Positions 1-7,718 are shown, counted from the stretch's first letter. The stretch: 29,706 nt of DNA from JAYPUG01 sp038117265 (GCA_038117265.1 JAYOFO010000030.1:1-29706), one strand, 5' to 3'. Made by a program: numbers and translations. The notes: a model not told the origin generated them from the sequence alone.

Positions 1-442
1 GGCCCTGGCTGACCAGCGCGGTCGAGCGCGGGCCCGTCGCCTGGTCGGCGAACAGGATCTGCACGTCGCGGGCCCGCACGTCCTGGCCGTTGACGCGGTA
101 CTGCGATCCCTTCTCGCGCTCGATCCGGCGCGAAATCTCCAGCTCCTCGGAATCGTTGAACTGACTGGGGGCCGTGCGGTCGCGATTGTCGAGGAACAGC
201 GTCACTTCCGCGGCGTTGCGCGAGGGGCGGTCGGACGTGCCGCCGAAGATCACGTCGTCCATGCCGCCGCCGCGCATCTGCTTGGCCGAGGTCTCGCCCA
301 TGACCCAGCGCAGCGCCTCGACGAGGTTCGACTTGCCGCAGCCGTTCGGGCCGACGATGCCGGTCAGCCCCGGCTCGATCTCGAGGTCGGTTCCGTCGAC
401 GAAGGACTTGAAGCCCGTAAGTCTCAGCTTGCTGAAATGCAC
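1..442 (-). CDS. smc: Chromosome segregation ATPase SMC, N-terminal part (gene runs off the window)
   Basis: The 147 visible residues begin VHFSKLRLTGFKSFVDGT and carry the Walker A loop GPNGCGKSN at about residues 32-40, followed by LVEALRWVMGE and the R-loop-like segment MRGGGMDDVIFGGT. This is the diagnostic start of bacterial SMC, the condensin ATPase that compacts and segregates the chromosome together with ScpA and ScpB. The start is a GTG at 442; there is no ATG near the right place, and the first residues match the usual SMC start. The coiled coils, hinge and C-terminal head lie outside the window. It follows the DsbA-like gene on the same strand, with a terminator-like hairpin in the 58-bp gap. 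Confidence 0.95.
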   Translation of the reverse strand, partial: MHFSKLRLTGFKSFVDGTDLEIEPGLTGIVGPNGCGKSNLVEALRWVMGETSAKQMRGGGMDDVIFGGTSDRPSRNAAEVTLFLDNRDRTAPSQFNDSEELEISRRIEREKGSQYRVNGQDVRARDVQILFADQATGPRSTALVSQG

Positions 443-456
443 CGGTACCTAACCCC

Positions 457-485
457 CAAAAAGCCCCGATCAACAAACGTCGGGG
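457..485 (-). terminator. Terminator-like hairpin between the DsbA-like gene and smc
   Basis: Read on the minus strand, CCCCGA and TCGGGG form a 6-bp stem around a 10-nt loop, followed at once by CTTTTTG. This resembles a modest intrinsic terminator for the DsbA-like gene. It sits only about 16 bp before the smc start codon, so it may attenuate rather than fully stop read-through into smc. Confidence 0.45.
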
Positions 486-500
486 ATTGTGAACTGCGAA

Positions 501-1121
501 TCAGTTGTTCGCCAGAAGCGGATCGAGGATCTCCGAGAATTCCTCGATTGAACGCGCCCCGGGATAGAACTGGCCGTTGATCTCGAACGTCGGCGTGCTC
601 TGCACGCCCGCGGCGCTGGCGGCCTGGCGATCGGTCAGGATTCCGTCGGCCAGCGCTTCGGACTGCTGGCACGCGTTGAACCCTGCTTCGCCGATTCCCG
701 CAAGCCGGCCGATCTTCGCCAGCTCGCCGACCGGGTTGCCGGCGCGCGCCCAATTGTCTTGCGTCTTGAACAGGACCTGGATCAGGCCGGCATAGCGCTG
801 CGGGTCGGCGCAGCGCGCCAGCATCGCGGCGCGCAGCGCGACGCCGTCGAGCGGGAAGTCGCCGTAGACGAAGCGCACCTTGCCCGTGTCGATGTACTTG
901 GCCTTGAGCGCCGCATAGGTCTCGTTGTGGAACTGCGCGCAGAGCGGGCAAGTCAGCGAAAAATATTCGGTCACCGTGACCGGTGCGTCCGCTTTGCCGA
1001 CGGCGCGCTCGGCCAGCATCGCCGCGGTGTCGCCGGCCTGCTGGGCCGGCGCGGGCGATGACGCGAAGGCGAGCAGGGCCAGACCCGCGAGGGCGGCTGT
1101 GAATGCTTTATATAGACGCAC
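501..1121 (-). CDS. Secreted DsbA-family thiol oxidoreductase with a CPLC active site
   Basis: From the GTG at 1121 the protein is 206 aa and opens with a clear signal peptide (MRLYKAFTAALAGLALLAFA, cleavage near PAPAQQ). A thioredoxin fold follows: the strand VTVTEYFSLTC, the active site CPLC, and the cis-proline segment STPTFEINGQF near the C-terminus. It therefore acts in the periplasm as a thiol-disulfide oxidoreductase, probably related to DsbA or the one-domain BdbD/ScsC type; its substrate is not visible. An in-frame ATG at 1196 would give a longer product, but the GTG has a GGAG ribosome site just upstream and places the signal peptide at the N-terminus. The position between DUF721 and smc is a gene order I recall from alphaproteobacteria. 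Confidence 0.88.
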   Translation of the reverse strand: MRLYKAFTAALAGLALLAFASSPAPAQQAGDTAAMLAERAVGKADAPVTVTEYFSLTCPLCAQFHNETYAALKAKYIDTGKVRFVYGDFPLDGVALRAAMLARCADPQRYAGLIQVLFKTQDNWARAGNPVGELAKIGRLAGIGEAGFNACQQSEALADGILTDRQAASAAGVQSTPTFEINGQFYPGARSIEEFSEILDPLLANN

Positions 1122-1278
1122 ACGGCTCTCCAGACACAAGATGTAGCCGATTATAGGGATGTGCCTTCGCCCGGCACAAGCTTGGAAAAATCGCATTTTC
1201 TCAGTCCCTTGGGTCGTTTGCGCACCGTCGATGGCAGGCGAATGTGACCGAATGGGGACGGGGTCGCGCGTGGCGTCC

Positions 1279-1764
1279 TCAGCGCGGCGGGCGCCGGCGC
1301 GCCAGCACCGACGCGCCGAGGTCGCGCAGCGCGCGTTTCAGATCCGCGTCGGCGACGGCGTCGAGGTCGCGGTCGAGGCGCGCGAGGTCCTCGGCGTTTG
1401 CCTGCGGGCGCGCGGTCTCCTCGGCGGGCGACGTTGCGCTGACCGGCCCCTGATGCATGCGCAGGCGCGCCACCGCGCGATAGCCGTAGAAGCCGTTGAT
1501 CCGCTCCAGGACCTGGGGCTCCAGGTGCTGGAGTTCGAGCGCCAGCGGCCCCGTCACGCGGACATGCAGGGTGCCGCCTTCGCCGTCCTGGCCGCGCACC
1601 AGGCGCAGGGGCACGCACTGGCCGCCCAGGCTCGCGCCGACGATCTCGTTCCAGTCCGAGAAAACGCTGGCCTCGGCGAATCCCCGCTTTCGCCGGATCG
1701 GGGCCGTGGCCCGTCCGGTCTCGGCCCCGATTGCACTCGGGCCTTTTGCGCGTCTGCTGGCCAT
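1279..1764 (-). CDS. DUF721 / DciA-like protein
   Basis: The 161-aa product starts MASRRAKGP at 1764 and contains the usual DUF721 core: FSDWNEIVGASLGGQCVP, then a strand-rich segment (GTLHVRVTGPLALELQHLEPQVLERINGFYGYRAVARLRM). DUF721 includes DciA, the ancestral loader of the replicative helicase DnaB; family members are small and basic, and the N-terminal half here is rich in Arg and Lys. The C-terminal 50 residues form a charged helical tail. The reading frame stays open upstream to 1953, but that would overlap the divergent mutY, and MASRRAKG matches the normal family start. It lies 97 bp from mutY, facing away, and upstream of the DsbA-like gene. A DciA role is inferred from the family only. 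Confidence 0.8.
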   Translation of the reverse strand: MASRRAKGPSAIGAETGRATAPIRRKRGFAEASVFSDWNEIVGASLGGQCVPLRLVRGQDGEGGTLHVRVTGPLALELQHLEPQVLERINGFYGYRAVARLRMHQGPVSATSPAEETARPQANAEDLARLDRDLDAVADADLKRALRDLGASVLARRRPPR

Positions 1765-1861
1765 GGCGTTACGGAATCCGCAATGGGTGTGATCGGCCCG
1801 CATGTTAGAAGGCGGACGCGATGACGACAATGTTCGCACCCACCGCGGCGGAGGATACGGC

Positions 1862-2929
1862 GTGAGCGCGCCGGCGCCGGCCGCCATCCTCGCCTGGTAC
1901 GACCGGCATGCGCGCCGGCTGCCGTGGCGGGTGCCGCCCGCCCTGGCCCGCAAGGGCAGGCGGCCCGATCCTTACCGGATCTGGCTCAGCGAGGTGATGC
2001 TGCAACAGACCACCGTCGCCGCCGTCGGGCCCTATTTCGAGGCGTTCCTGGCGCGCTGGCCGCGGGTCGAGGATCTGGCGGCCGCCGAGCTCGATGCGGT
2101 GCTGACCGCCTGGGCCGGCCTCGGCTACTACGCGCGCGCGCGCAACCTCCACAAATGCGCCCGCGTCGTCGCCCGCGACCATGGCGGACGCTTTCCCGAC
2201 ACCGAGGCCGAATTGCTGACCCTGCCCGGCATCGGCCCCTACACGGCGGCGGCGATCGCGGCGATCGCGTTCGACCGGCCGGCGACCCCGGTGGACGGCA
2301 ATATCGAGCGGGTGATGGCGCGGATTCATGCCGTCACCGCTCCGCTGCCCGACGCCAAGGCCGAGCTGCGCGCCCATGCGGCCCGGATGACTCCGTGCCG
2401 GCGGCCCGGCGATTACGCCCAGGCGGTGATGGATCTGGGCGCGACGGTGTGCACGCCGCGCAATCCGGCCTGCGGGCGCTGCCCGTGGCGTGCCGGATGC
2501 CGTGCCCATGCGTTGGGTCTCGCCGGGGAATTGCCGCGCCGTGCGCCGAAGAAGCCGCGCCCGCTGCGGCGTGCCGTGGCCTACTGGGCGGTTCGGCGCG
2601 ACGGCTGCATCCTGCTGCGTCGACGGCCCGAGGACGGCCTGCTCGGCGGGATGATGGAGGTGCCTTCGGGCCCGTGGCTCGAGGGGGGCGAGTTCCGCGA
2701 CGCGCCGCCGTTGCGGGCCGACTGGGTCGAACTGCCGGGGATCGTGGAGCACGGATTCACGCATCTGCGGCTCGAGATCAAGGTCAAGGCGGCCGCGGTC
2801 GACGGGCGCGCGCGCGCCGACGGTGTCTGGGTCGCGGCCGATGCGTTCGCCGACCACGCGCTGCCGACGCTGACCCGCAAGGTCGTGCGCCACGCCCTGG
2901 CGCATATCGCGAAGGGCACGGTCGCCTGA
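1862..2929 (+). CDS. mutY: A/G-specific adenine DNA glycosylase MutY
   Basis: The 355-aa protein removes adenine mispaired with 8-oxoguanine. Visible landmarks are the catalytic Glu44 in SEVMLQQT, the helix-hairpin-helix LPGIGPYTAAAI at about 121-132, Asp145 in VDGNIERV, and the four [4Fe-4S] cysteines C197, C204, C207 and C213 in the spacing C-x6-C-x2-C-x5-C. A NUDIX-like C-terminal domain (about 230-350, with LLRRRPEDGLLGGMMEVP and EHGFTHLRLEIKV) supplies 8-oxoG recognition. I chose the GTG at 1862 because GAGGA lies 6 nt upstream and the MutY homology begins directly after it; an ATG at 1802 would add an unrelated 20-residue leader. It is divergent from the DUF721 gene. Confidence 0.95.
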   Translation: MSAPAPAAILAWYDRHARRLPWRVPPALARKGRRPDPYRIWLSEVMLQQTTVAAVGPYFEAFLARWPRVEDLAAAELDAVLTAWAGLGYYARARNLHKCARVVARDHGGRFPDTEAELLTLPGIGPYTAAAIAAIAFDRPATPVDGNIERVMARIHAVTAPLPDAKAELRAHAARMTPCRRPGDYAQAVMDLGATVCTPRNPACGRCPWRAGCRAHALGLAGELPRRAPKKPRPLRRAVAYWAVRRDGCILLRRRPEDGLLGGMMEVPSGPWLEGGEFRDAPPLRADWVELPGIVEHGFTHLRLEIKVKAAAVDGRARADGVWVAADAFADHALPTLTRKVVRHALAHIAKGTVA

Positions 2930-2998
2930 TGCCGGTCTGGCCGGGAGGCGGGCGCGCTACTAAGATCGGCCGGGTTCGGGGCCACGAACCTCGGCCGG

Positions 2999-3199
2999 AT
3001 GGTCCAGAACGGTGCGGTCATCAAGAAGATCTCCGACGAGGCGCGCCTCGCCTGGGCCAAGACGCTGGCCGACTTCCCCAACGAGCGTGCCAAGGAGGCC
3101 GATTCCAAGGGTCTTCCGGGTTCGCAGGTCGTCCGCATGGCCGTCGAGATCCACGAGGATCTCGGCCACAAATGGCCGGTCCGCTACGAGATCAAATAG
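2999..3199 (+). pseudogene. C-terminal remnant of a TRAP-type (DctP) solute-binding protein
   Basis: The 66 residues (ISDEARLAWAKTLADF, KGLPGSQVVRMAVEI, GHKWPVRYEIK) resemble the extreme C-terminus of periplasmic solute-binding proteins of TRAP dicarboxylate transporters, where an amphipathic helix is followed by a GLP segment and a final PVRY-like strand. Nothing upstream supplies the signal peptide or two-lobed binding domain: the frame is open back to the mutY stop at 2929, but those 23 codons do not look like the missing part. No DctQ or DctM gene is nearby, and no convincing ribosome site precedes the ATG. A deletion remnant is the simplest reading; a small functional protein cannot be excluded. 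The intact terminator just downstream probably belonged to the former gene. Confidence 0.5.
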
Positions 3200-3226
3200 T
3201 CTCGCAAGCGATCCGAACGTTTCGAG

Positions 3227-3256
3227 CCGGCCCCCTCGCGGGGCCGGTTCTTTTTT
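3227..3256 (+). terminator. Rho-independent terminator after the TRAP remnant
   Basis: CCGGCCCC and GGGGCCGG form a perfect 8-bp GC stem around the loop CTCGC, followed by TTCTTTTTT. The T-tract lies on the plus-strand side only, so the terminator acts on transcription coming from mutY and the remnant, separating it from the convergent ccrM gene that ends at 3270. Confidence 0.85.
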
Positions 3257-3269
3257 GGGGGGGATGCGG

Positions 3270-4376
3270 CTAGTTGAGTTCGGCGCGCAGCTTCTGGCGC
3301 AGCACGTCGATGGGGACCAGCTTGCCCTCGACGTCGACGTGCCAGAACGTCCAGCCGTTGCACGCGGCCGCGCCCTGCACCTCGGCGCCGATCTTGTGGA
3401 TCGAGCCGCGCGCCTCGGCGCACGCGATGGTTCCGTCGGCGCGCACCTTGGCGGCGTGCCGGCGGTTCGGGTCGTACAGCTTCTCGCCGGGGCGCAGCAT
3501 GCCGCGCTCGACCAGCCAGCCGAAGGGGATGCGCGGCTGCTCGCGCTTCGAGGGCGTCTCGAGCAGCGCGGTCTCGGAGATGCGCTGGGTGTGGGCGATG
3601 CGCTCCTCGGCGACGGCGATGTAGTCGGGGTCGCGCTCGATGCCGATGAAGTCGCGGCCCAGCTGCTTGGCGACCGCGCCCGTCGTGCCGCTGCCGAAGA
3701 AGGGGTCGAGGATCAGGTCGCCGACCCGGCTCGAGGCGAGCACGACGCGGTGCAACAGCGCCTCGGGCTTCTGGGTGGGGTGGGCCTTCTTGCCGTCAGC
3801 GTCCTTGATCCGCTCGCCGCCGTTGCAGATCGGCAGCAGCCAGTCGCTGCGCATCTGCAAATCGTCGTTGAGCGCCTTCATGGCGTCGTAGTTGAAGGTG
3901 TATTTCGAATCCGCGCTCTTGGCGGCCCAGATCATCGTCTCGTGGGCGTTCGTGAACCGCCGGCCGCGGAAGTTCGGCATCGGGTTGGTCTTGCGCCAGA
4001 CCACGTCGTTGAGGATCCAGAAGCCGAGATCCTGCAGGATCGCACCGACGCGGAAGATGTTGTGGTAGCTGCCGATCACCCAAAGGGTGCCGTTGTCCGA
4101 CAGCACGCGGTGCGCCTGCGTCAGCCAGGCGCGGCTGAAATCGTCGTAGGCGCGCAGGTCGTCGAACTTGTCCCAGTCCTCGTCGACGCCGTCGACGCGC
4201 GAATTGTTCGGCCGCGTCAGCTCGCCGGCAAGCTGCAGGTTATAGGGCGGGTCGGCGAAGACGACGTCCACGCAGCCGTCCGGCAGGGCGGACAGCTGCT
4301 CGACGCAGTCGCCATTCAGAATCACGTTTCGCGCGGGCGCGTCGGCGCCCTTGCGACCTCGGCCAGGGGTTCGCAT
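3270..4376 (-). CDS. ccrM: Cell-cycle-regulated GANTC adenine DNA methyltransferase CcrM
   Basis: The 368-aa protein methylates adenine in GANTC. It shows the beta-class order: motif IV DPPYNLQL at residues 42-49, then the target-recognition region, then the SAM-binding motif DPFFGSGTTG at 224-233. CcrM hallmarks include WVIGSYHNIFRVGAILQDLGFWILNDVVWRK and the C-terminal CcrM-specific domain (about 285-368: IPFGWLVERGMLRPGE, HKIGAEVQGAAACNGWTFWH, PIDVLRQKLRAELN). That C-terminal domain distinguishes it from restriction-system relatives; no endonuclease gene is adjacent. It follows rnhB on the same strand after 83 bp containing two GANTC sites, which suggests control by methylation as in Caulobacter. 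No strong ribosome site is visible before the ATG. Confidence 0.96.
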   Translation of the reverse strand: MRTPGRGRKGADAPARNVILNGDCVEQLSALPDGCVDVVFADPPYNLQLAGELTRPNNSRVDGVDEDWDKFDDLRAYDDFSRAWLTQAHRVLSDNGTLWVIGSYHNIFRVGAILQDLGFWILNDVVWRKTNPMPNFRGRRFTNAHETMIWAAKSADSKYTFNYDAMKALNDDLQMRSDWLLPICNGGERIKDADGKKAHPTQKPEALLHRVVLASSRVGDLILDPFFGSGTTGAVAKQLGRDFIGIERDPDYIAVAEERIAHTQRISETALLETPSKREQPRIPFGWLVERGMLRPGEKLYDPNRRHAAKVRADGTIACAEARGSIHKIGAEVQGAAACNGWTFWHVDVEGKLVPIDVLRQKLRAELN

Positions 4377-4400
4377 GGTCGCGGACGATGGCCAACTCGG

Positions 4401-4453
4401 GACTCCGGGTCAATCGAAAAAAACGCCAATCCGCCGATTTTGTATTTGGAGTC
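4401..4453 (-). promoter_or_regulatory. Two GANTC sites in the ccrM upstream region
   Basis: GACTC at 4401-4405 and GAGTC at 4449-4453 are both GANTC, the target of the enzyme encoded just downstream. They lie 25 and 73 bp upstream of the ccrM start, inside the only non-coding gap between rnhB and ccrM. The same gap is the most AT-rich stretch nearby. No promoter hexamers are assigned. Confidence 0.5.
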
Positions 4454-4459
4454 AGAGAG

Positions 4460-5083
4460 TTAACGAGATGTAGGGGCGGCCTTGAGGATTTGGCGCACGG
4501 GCGCGAAGCTTTTCCGGTGATGCGGCGTGACGCCCAGGGATTCGAGCGCGCGCCGATGCTCGGCCGTGCCGTAGCCGGCGTTGCGCTCCCAGCCATAGCC
4601 GGGGAACCGTGCCGCCAGCTGTGCCATGGTGCCGTCGCGCGTCACCTTCGCCGCGATCGAGGCGGCCGCGATCGACAGCACCTTGGCATCGCCGCCGACG
4701 ATGCACTCGCACGGGCACGGCAGGTCGGGCGTGCGGTTGCCGTCGACGAGCGCGCGCGCGGGCGCGACGGGCAGGGCGGCGACGGCGCGCGACATGGCGC
4801 ACATCGTGGCGGCGAGGATGTTGTGGGCATCGATCTCGGCGACCGATGCCGGCGCGACGGCGAGGGCGAGGTTGCCGGCATCGCGCTGTTCCAGGATCGC
4901 GGCGAAGCAGCGCTCCCGGGCCTTGCGGGTCAGTGCCTTGGAATCGTCGACCCCGGCCGCGCGCAGCGCGGTCGCGCCGGCCTCGTCGAGCAGCATGACG
5001 GCCGCGGCAACGACGGGCCCGGCCCACGGCCCGCGGCCCGCCTCGTCGATCCCGGCGATTCGCTCGGCGATGTGGCCGGCCAT
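4460..5083 (-). CDS. rnhB: Ribonuclease HII
   Basis: The 207-aa enzyme cleaves the RNA strand of RNA-DNA hybrids and initiates removal of single ribonucleotides misincorporated in DNA. The catalytic pair D13 E14 sits in GIDEAGRGPWAGPVVAAAV; the substrate loop DDSKAL and Asp114 in ALVDGN follow, then the SIAAKVTRD helix and the RNase HII tail YGWERNAGYGTAEHRRAL ... GVTPHHRKSFAPV. The ATG at 5083 gives the standard family start; longer in-frame versions would extend into the antiporter. It lies 4 bp after the antiporter stop, so the two are probably cotranscribed, and it precedes ccrM, an order also known from Caulobacter-type genomes. Confidence 0.95.
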   Translation of the reverse strand: MAGHIAERIAGIDEAGRGPWAGPVVAAAVMLLDEAGATALRAAGVDDSKALTRKARERCFAAILEQRDAGNLALAVAPASVAEIDAHNILAATMCAMSRAVAALPVAPARALVDGNRTPDLPCPCECIVGGDAKVLSIAAASIAAKVTRDGTMAQLAARFPGYGWERNAGYGTAEHRRALESLGVTPHHRKSFAPVRQILKAAPTSR

Positions 5084-5087
5084 CGCG

Positions 5088-6488
5088 TTAGCCCGACGCC
5101 TTCCCGGCCGGCTCGGCCCCGGGCGGTCTGGATTCCGTCGGTCCAGGCACGGGCGAACCCGCGTCGTCGGTGTCGGGTGTGTCCCGGGGCCCGTCTGGTG
5201 CCGCCGGCGCGCGCCGACGCAGCGGCGGCAGGTTTTTGCCGAGGCCCGTGACCCAGCGCGCGGACACCTTGATCCAGTAAGTCTCTCGGCCGAACGCAAG
5301 CCGCAGGACATAGCGGATCGAGGCGCGCTGGTAGGTGACCGCGCGGCTCAGGCGCCGGATCGCGTTGAGATAGAGCGGCGACAGGATGAGCGACAGGGCT
5401 GTCACCGACAGGATGATGCGGAAATCGTCGGCCTCGATGATGCCGCGCTGCAGCCCGACATTGCCGAGCAGGAACGAGAACTCGCCGATCTGGGCGAGGA
5501 TCAGCGCGGTCAGCAGGGCCTGTGCCCAGGGCAGGCGCAGCGCCGAGAAGATGGCGAGATTCACCGCTGTCTTGCCGACGGTGACGATGAGCAGCATCAG
5601 CACGATGACGCCGAGGTTGTCCCAGATCAGCGACAGGTCGATCAGCAGGCCGACCGACAGGAAGAACACCATCATCAGCACGCTCTGGATCGGCATCACC
5701 ATGTCGAGCATGCCGACGCGCAGGTTGCTGTTGCCGATGGTCAGCCCCGCCAGGAACGCGCCGTAGGCCGGCGACAGGCCGAGCAGGCCCGAGATGGTGG
5801 CCGCGCCGAAGCAGCACACGAGCCCGAGCAGCGGCGCCAGGTCGGAATGGCCTTGGGCGGTGTCGAGCAAGGGGATGTTCAGGCGTTGCCGGCGGCTGAG
5901 GAACAGGATCAGCGCCAGCAGCAGGCCGATCGACAGCACGATGCGCCCCACGGCGAGCATATCGAACTCGCCGATGGCGACCAGGTCGAGCATCAGGATC
6001 ATCGGCACGACCGCCAGGTCCTGGGCGATCAGGATGCCGACGGCGATGCGGCCGGTGCGGGTGCGCAACTCGTCGATGTCCTCGAGCATCTTCACCGCGA
6101 CGGCCGTGCTCGACAGCGCGAGCACGAACGCCAGCAGGATCACCGCGGCCACCGGCCAGTCGAGCACATAGCCGATCAGCCAGATCATCGCCAACGCGCC
6201 CGCGGTCTGCAGGATGACGGTGGTCATCGCGATCTTCCAGATGCTCCGGAAGGCGCGCAGGCTCAGCTCCATGCCGATTACGAACAGCAGCAGGAGCATG
6301 CCCAGCTCTGCCAGCAGCCCGATCCCGGCCTCGTTTTCCACCAGCTCGAGCCCCGACGGCCCGAGGACGAGACCGGCAACGATGTATCCGATGACGGCAG
6401 GCTGCTTCAGCCGCGTCAGGATGACGCCGCATGAAAGCGCGGCCAGCGCCACGACCGCCAGCGGGAGGAGTTCGTCATTACCGAGCAT
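5088..6488 (-). CDS. CPA2-family cation:proton antiporter (KefB/RosB type)
   Basis: The 466-aa integral inner-membrane protein has about 12 hydrophobic segments over residues 5-385 and family landmarks of the Na+/H+ exchanger domain: LKQPAVIGYIVAGLVLGPSGL, LLLFVIGMELSL, LALSSTAVAVKMLEDI and ALILAQIGEFSFLLGNVGL. It should exchange a monovalent cation (K+ or Na+) for protons. The cytoplasmic C-terminus (about 390-466) is short, basic and then proline/acid rich, and has no TrkA-N nucleotide-binding domain, so it is not a full KefB/KefC. It is 45 bp downstream of the radical SAM gene and 4 bp upstream of rnhB. No clear ribosome site precedes the ATG. The ion transported cannot be told from the sequence. 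Confidence 0.88.
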   Translation of the reverse strand: MLGNDELLPLAVVALAALSCGVILTRLKQPAVIGYIVAGLVLGPSGLELVENEAGIGLLAELGMLLLLFVIGMELSLRAFRSIWKIAMTTVILQTAGALAMIWLIGYVLDWPVAAVILLAFVLALSSTAVAVKMLEDIDELRTRTGRIAVGILIAQDLAVVPMILMLDLVAIGEFDMLAVGRIVLSIGLLLALILFLSRRQRLNIPLLDTAQGHSDLAPLLGLVCCFGAATISGLLGLSPAYGAFLAGLTIGNSNLRVGMLDMVMPIQSVLMMVFFLSVGLLIDLSLIWDNLGVIVLMLLIVTVGKTAVNLAIFSALRLPWAQALLTALILAQIGEFSFLLGNVGLQRGIIEADDFRIILSVTALSLILSPLYLNAIRRLSRAVTYQRASIRYVLRLAFGRETYWIKVSARWVTGLGKNLPPLRRRAPAAPDGPRDTPDTDDAGSPVPGPTESRPPGAEPAGKASG

Positions 6489-6533
6489 CGTGAGCGCTAC
6501 GCTAGCATAGCGCGGCGCACGGGAGCTTCGGAT

Positions 6534-7679
6534 TCAGCCGGTGGCGGGCTCGAACAGGCTGAGCTGGCGCGTTTCGGCTGCGGCCCGCGGCCGGCTGAAG
6601 CGCGAAGTTTCGAGCAGCGGCTTCTCGGGCGCGAATCCCTGCTGCCGGCATGCCCGCTGGAAACGCTGGGCCAGCAGCTCGGCGTCATTCCCGCGCCCGC
6701 GCATGCGCTCGCCGAAGCCGCTGCGATAGAGGTCGCCGCCGCGCATCTCGCGAAGCCGGTTGAGCACCTTGCGCTTGCGCTCGGGGAAGTGGGTCGTCAG
6801 CCACTCGCCGAACAGCTCGCGCAGTTCGAGCGGCAGGCGCAGCAGGATGTAGTTCGCATGCCGCGCGCCGGCCTGGCGCGCGCGGATCAGGATGGCCTCG
6901 ATCTCGTGATCGTTGATGGCGGGGATCACCGGCGCCACCATCACGGACACGGGAATGCCGGCCGCGGCGAGCATGCGGATCGTCTCCAGCCGCCGTTCGG
7001 GGCGTGCGGCGCGCGGTTCCATGATCTCGGCGAGGCCCGGGTCGAGGGTCGTCACCGAGACGGCGACACTGGCCAGGCCCTTCGCGGCCATCGGCGCCAG
7101 GATGTCGATGTCGCGCACCACGCCGGCCCCCTTGGTCACGATCGTGACGGGATGCTCGTGGGCCGCCAGCACCTTCAGCACCGAGCGGGTGATCTTCAGC
7201 CGGCGCTCGATCGGCTGGTAGGGGTCGGTGTTGGTGCCAAGCGCGATCGGGCGCGGCCGATAGGTGGATCGCGAGAGCTCCTGTTCGAGCAGCCGCGCGG
7301 CGTCGGGCTTGGCGAACAGGCGGGATTCGAAGTCGAGCCCGGGCGACAGGCCCAGCCAGGCATGGGTCGGGCGCGCGAAGCAGTACACGCAGCCATGTTC
7401 GCAGCCGCGGTAGGGATTGATCGAGCGGTCGAAGCCGATGTCGGGCGAGTCGTTGCGCGCGATGATCGAACGTGTCCGGTCGAACGTCACGATCGTGTCG
7501 AGGCGTGGCGGCGGGTCGTCGTGTCCCGCGCCGCGCCAGCCGTCGTCGAAAGCGGCGGTCTGGTGCCGTTCGTAGCGGCCGGCCCGGTTGGTCAGCGCGC
7601 TACGCCCCGGCCGCGGTTGCTCCTGGATGCCATCGCCGGGATCGTGTTTCGGGCGGGTCTGTTCGTTCTGCAGGGTCAT
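6534..7679 (-). CDS. PA0069/Rv2578c-type radical SAM protein (spore photoproduct lyase-like)
   Basis: The 381-aa protein carries the radical SAM cluster motif C93-x3-C97-x2-C100 in INPYRGCEHGCVYCFARP, then ALGTNTDPYQPIER, VTIVTKGAGVVRDIDIL and PVIPAINDHEIEAIL, typical of the family related to spore photoproduct lyase. It should bind a [4Fe-4S] cluster and SAM; no substrate is established for this branch. The frame is open to 8630, but those codons are the shadow of the phosphotransferase gene. I place the start at the ATG at 7679: an in-frame ATG 10 codons upstream would put the initiation region over the LexA-like box at 7704-7718. No good Shine-Dalgarno is visible; a GGGAT/ATCCC inverted repeat lies at 7684-7697. 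Confidence 0.88.
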   Translation of the reverse strand: MTLQNEQTRPKHDPGDGIQEQPRPGRSALTNRAGRYERHQTAAFDDGWRGAGHDDPPPRLDTIVTFDRTRSIIARNDSPDIGFDRSINPYRGCEHGCVYCFARPTHAWLGLSPGLDFESRLFAKPDAARLLEQELSRSTYRPRPIALGTNTDPYQPIERRLKITRSVLKVLAAHEHPVTIVTKGAGVVRDIDILAPMAAKGLASVAVSVTTLDPGLAEIMEPRAARPERRLETIRMLAAAGIPVSVMVAPVIPAINDHEIEAILIRARQAGARHANYILLRLPLELRELFGEWLTTHFPERKRKVLNRLREMRGGDLYRSGFGERMRGRGNDAELLAQRFQRACRQQGFAPEKPLLETSRFSRPRAAAETRQLSLFEPATG

Positions 7680-7703
7680 GTGAGGGATGTTAATCCCAAA
7701 ACA

Positions 7704-7718
7704 GAACATAACAAGAAC
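7704..7718 (-). promoter_or_regulatory. LexA-type SOS box upstream of the radical SAM gene
   Basis: On the minus strand the sequence is GTTCTTGTTATGTTC, an exact GTTC-N7-GTTC direct repeat, the known LexA operator of alphaproteobacteria. It lies 25 bp upstream of the start codon in the 83-bp gap after the phosphotransferase gene, in a locally AT-rich stretch suitable for a promoter. It implies that the radical SAM gene, and perhaps the antiporter, rnhB and ccrM behind it, has its own damage-responsive promoter. Confidence 0.6.

Noticed and set aside
3270..4376. Methyltransferase as part of a restriction-modification system
   Set aside because: No endonuclease gene is nearby and the protein has the CcrM-specific C-terminal domain and the rnhB neighbour.
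4457..4465. TTAAC element at the rnhB stop as a CtrA site for ccrM
   Set aside because: Only a half-match without a second TTAA at 7 bp; it overlaps the stop codon, so coincidence is likely.
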